Shown one piece after another: positions 62,557 to 64,000 of a stretch of DNA of 64,000 nucleotides. Positions within the stretch are counted from its first letter, which is position 1, and every line of letters starts with the position of its first letter. The position numbers and the translations under genes were made by a program. The notes under the pieces were generated by a model, which saw only the letters and a list, made by a program, of their open reading frames with translations, ran no database searches and was not told the origin of the DNA. This stretch comes from JABMMZ01 sp040386935 (lineage in GTDB: Bacteria; Bacteroidota; Bacteroidia; NS11-12g; UBA955): positions 1 through 64,000 of the forward strand of contig JAZKEQ010000025.1 of NCBI GenBank assembly GCA_040386935.1, written 5' to 3'.

Positions 62557-63255
62557 TTAGTCATTGATATGCCAGGCAATGGAATGATCAGAGATTGTGA
62601 TTGTTTTATCATCCAAATGCCAAAAATGTGTTCCTGATTTTGCGGCTAATTCCACATCGTGAGTGGCACAAATAACAATTTTATTTTTCTCAAATGCTGT
62701 TGCTTTTAACAAGCTGAATAAATGTTTCTTTGATGGGTAATCTAAAAATGCAGAAGGTTCATCCATCAACAAGAATGGCGTATCCTGAACCAGCGCGCGC
62801 ACAATGGCCGCCTTCTGAAGCTCACCATCACTGATTTCATTTAAAAATTTATTTTGAATACTCTCAATACCCATTTCTCTGATATACAATTGTATCATAT
62901 CATCTGCCAATTGCACATCGTGATGTACTTTTAAATAGGGATATCGGCCCAGACGAATTAAATCAATAATGCGTATATATTCCTCTTCTATTTTTTTCGA
63001 ATTGGCAAATGCCAGCAATTTTGCTATTTCTGTATTATCAAGCGTTTCAAGATTATTGCCATTATAATTAACAACGCCTTTATCTGCTTTTTTTAATCCT
63101 GCCAGGGTTCTCAATAAAGTAGACTTCCCTGCCCCATTGGCTCCTGTAAGAATGACCAATGCAGGTGCATTCAATTCAACTGAGAAATCATTAAGCAACA
63201 CTTGATCTTTTTGATGTATAAACAGTTGGTCGATATGTAGATTAACTGAACTCAA
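62557..63255 (-). CDS. FecE/BtuD-like ABC transporter ATP-binding protein
   Basis: A 232-residue ATPase of a metal-chelate or cobalamin uptake system. Walker A is TGANGAGKSTLLRTLAG, the signature is ISDGELQKAAI (variant of LSGGE), Walker B is TPFLLMDEPSAF and the switch histidine is in VICATHDVELA. TTG 63255 is the start, overlapping the permease stop (TTGA). It partners with the permease immediately upstream; no binding protein or TonB receptor is within the window. Confidence 0.9.
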   Translation of the reverse strand: MSSVNLHIDQLFIHQKDQVLLNDFSVELNAPALVILTGANGAGKSTLLRTLAGLKKADKGVVNYNGNNLETLDNTEIAKLLAFANSKKIEEEYIRIIDLIRLGRYPYLKVHHDVQLADDMIQLYIREMGIESIQNKFLNEISDGELQKAAIVRALVQDTPFLLMDEPSAFLDYPSKKHLFSLLKATAFEKNKIVICATHDVELAAKSGTHFWHLDDKTITISDHSIAWHIND

Positions 63256-64000
63256 TATTTGCGTTTTAAAAGAATGATTAATACCACCGGGCCTCCTATC
63301 AATGCAGTGGATACATTGATGGGTAAATGCAAATCATAAAAAGGTAAATGCCCAATGATATCGCATAGCAATGCCATCAGTATACCCAACATAAAAGTGA
63401 ACAAACTCAATTTTCTAAAATCAGCTGTTTTGTATAACATTTTAGCAACGTTAGGAACAGCCATGCCGATAAATGCTATAGGACCGCAAAAAGCAGTGAC
63501 TACGCCTGCCAGCAAACCGGTACACAACAGTATTTGCAGTGATATGGATTTTGTTTTGATGCCCAATGTTTTCGCTACATCGTCACCCAATATCATTACC
63601 GACAAGGGACGCATTAATACAAAACACCAGATGCAACCAATTACAGAAAATACAATAAACAGATAAAGCGAAGTATCGATGGTATTGCTGAAAGAACCCA
63701 TGCTCCAAAGTGAGTATTGTTTTAAGTCTGTAGGGTTGGCAACATAGTCGAGCAGGGTTTGCAAAGCCCCGATTATTTGTCCGATGATAACACCGAACAA
63801 CAACAAAATATAACTGTACCCAAACCGAATGGAGACCAATAACGATAAAAACAAAACGATGAATGCGCCTGCAAATCCTGCTGCAGCCACACCTACTGTT
63901 TGAAAAAACTGTGATTGCAAAAAGGGAATTGAAGAACCTGCAATGATGACGATGCCCACTGCAAATGATGCACCTGAACTAACGCCAAGCACATAAGGGC
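63252..64000 (-). CDS. FecCD-family permease, 5' end cut off by window
   Basis: Membrane subunit of a siderophore, heme or cobalamin uptake ABC system. The frame is open to the window edge; the first visible conserved block is PYVLGVSSGASFAVG, the standard FecCD/BtuC motif. Then come MRPLSVMILGDDVAKTLGI, FCGPIAFIGMAVPNVAKMLY and HLPFYDLHLPINVSTALIGG. About 249 residues are visible; the N-terminal 60-90 are outside. Its stop overlaps the start of the ATPase gene. Confidence 0.92.
   Translation of the reverse strand, partial: PYVLGVSSGASFAVGIVIIAGSSIPFLQSQFFQTVGVAAAGFAGAFIVLFLSLLVSIRFGYSYILLLFGVIIGQIIGALQTLLDYVANPTDLKQYSLWSMGSFSNTIDTSLYLFIVFSVIGCIWCFVLMRPLSVMILGDDVAKTLGIKTKSISLQILLCTGLLAGVVTAFCGPIAFIGMAVPNVAKMLYKTADFRKLSLFTFMLGILMALLCDIIGHLPFYDLHLPINVSTALIGGPVVLIILLKRKY

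Noticed and set aside
1..64000. CRISPR arrays, prophage, IS elements, rRNA
   Set aside because: No spaced direct-repeat array, transposase, integrase or rRNA segment was seen; the only direct repeat of note is the 55-bp pair at 40.9-41.1 kb.

Overview
This window is a chromosomal segment of a Bacteroidota bacterium, probably from the Chitinophagales/Sphingobacteriales-like side of the phylum. Four points support this. Two very large secreted proteins end in a gliding-motility/CHU_C-type type IX secretion (T9SS type B) domain, and two small ones end in a T9SS type A domain. PorT-like outer-membrane barrels are present. The F1 ATPase genes atpD-atpC stand apart from the rest of the ATP synthase genes. 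Nearly every promoter I can read has the Bacteroidota-type -7 element TAnnTTTG, often with TTTG or TTG about 19-20 bp upstream, and Shine-Dalgarno sites are not evident. The DNA is AT-rich, and most of the content is ordinary core genome with no phage, IS element or CRISPR array.

Layout. 1-6 kb: 3' part of pbpC; a TetR-controlled efflux locus (TetR, HMA-like small protein, MFS pump) with a clear palindromic operator; an ABC exporter diverges from it. 6-9 kb: trpS, a deoxynucleoside kinase, a TauE/SafE permease and a zinc-ribbon membrane protein. 9-16 kb: two tandem paralogous lipoproteins and a 1758-residue PKD/CHU_C adhesin-like protein. 16-22 kb: operon gmk-nadD-Fe-S protein, a helical Spy-like lipoprotein, a LuxC-type acyl-CoA reductase, a PorT-like barrel and queA. 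22-29 kb: TlpA thioredoxin, SulP transporter with carbonic anhydrase, a porin, a 52-residue basic protein, a coiled-coil membrane protein, MerR and M23 peptidase. 30-38 kb: alaS, FkbM methyltransferase, a PIN toxin-antitoxin pair, a tail-fibre/S74 protein with a T9SS partner, and atpD-atpC. 38-41 kb: a second CHU_C protein, then a hairpin-dense repeat cluster beside tRNA-Cys. 41-49 kb: a five-gene run with two bestrophin-like channels, an NAD(P)-binding protein, a second beta-carbonic anhydrase and an alpha/beta hydrolase; then a GtrB-like glycosyltransferase with an acyl-CoA carboxylase subunit and a T9SS protein. 49-59 kb: SNF2 helicase, rpsT, envelope glycosyltransferases, PAP2 phosphatase, START-like protein, LptF/G permease, ribBA. 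59-64 kb: an ECF sigma factor with a protein that appears to span both membranes, a lipoprotein, and a FecCD/FecE-type uptake system cut by the window edge.

The most interesting system is at 59.6-62.5 kb. An ECF sigma gene overlaps a gene for a protein with a short cytoplasmic segment, one inner-membrane helix, a long periplasmic linker and a C-terminal outer-membrane beta-barrel. This is the architecture reported for Dma (dual membrane-spanning anti-sigma) proteins of Bacteroides thetaiotaomicron. The same bipartite promoter motif (AATGCAACAAA, 15 bp, GTCTWATGTRTA) lies in front of both the sigma gene and the downstream lipoprotein gene. It is absent in this form from the housekeeping promoters. 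I read it as the sigma factor's own promoter, which would make these three genes a small self-contained regulon. Second in interest are the interrupted palindrome built around the tRNA-Cys trailer (41010-41142) and the two inorganic-carbon loci (SulP with carbonic anhydrase; bestrophins with carbonic anhydrase).
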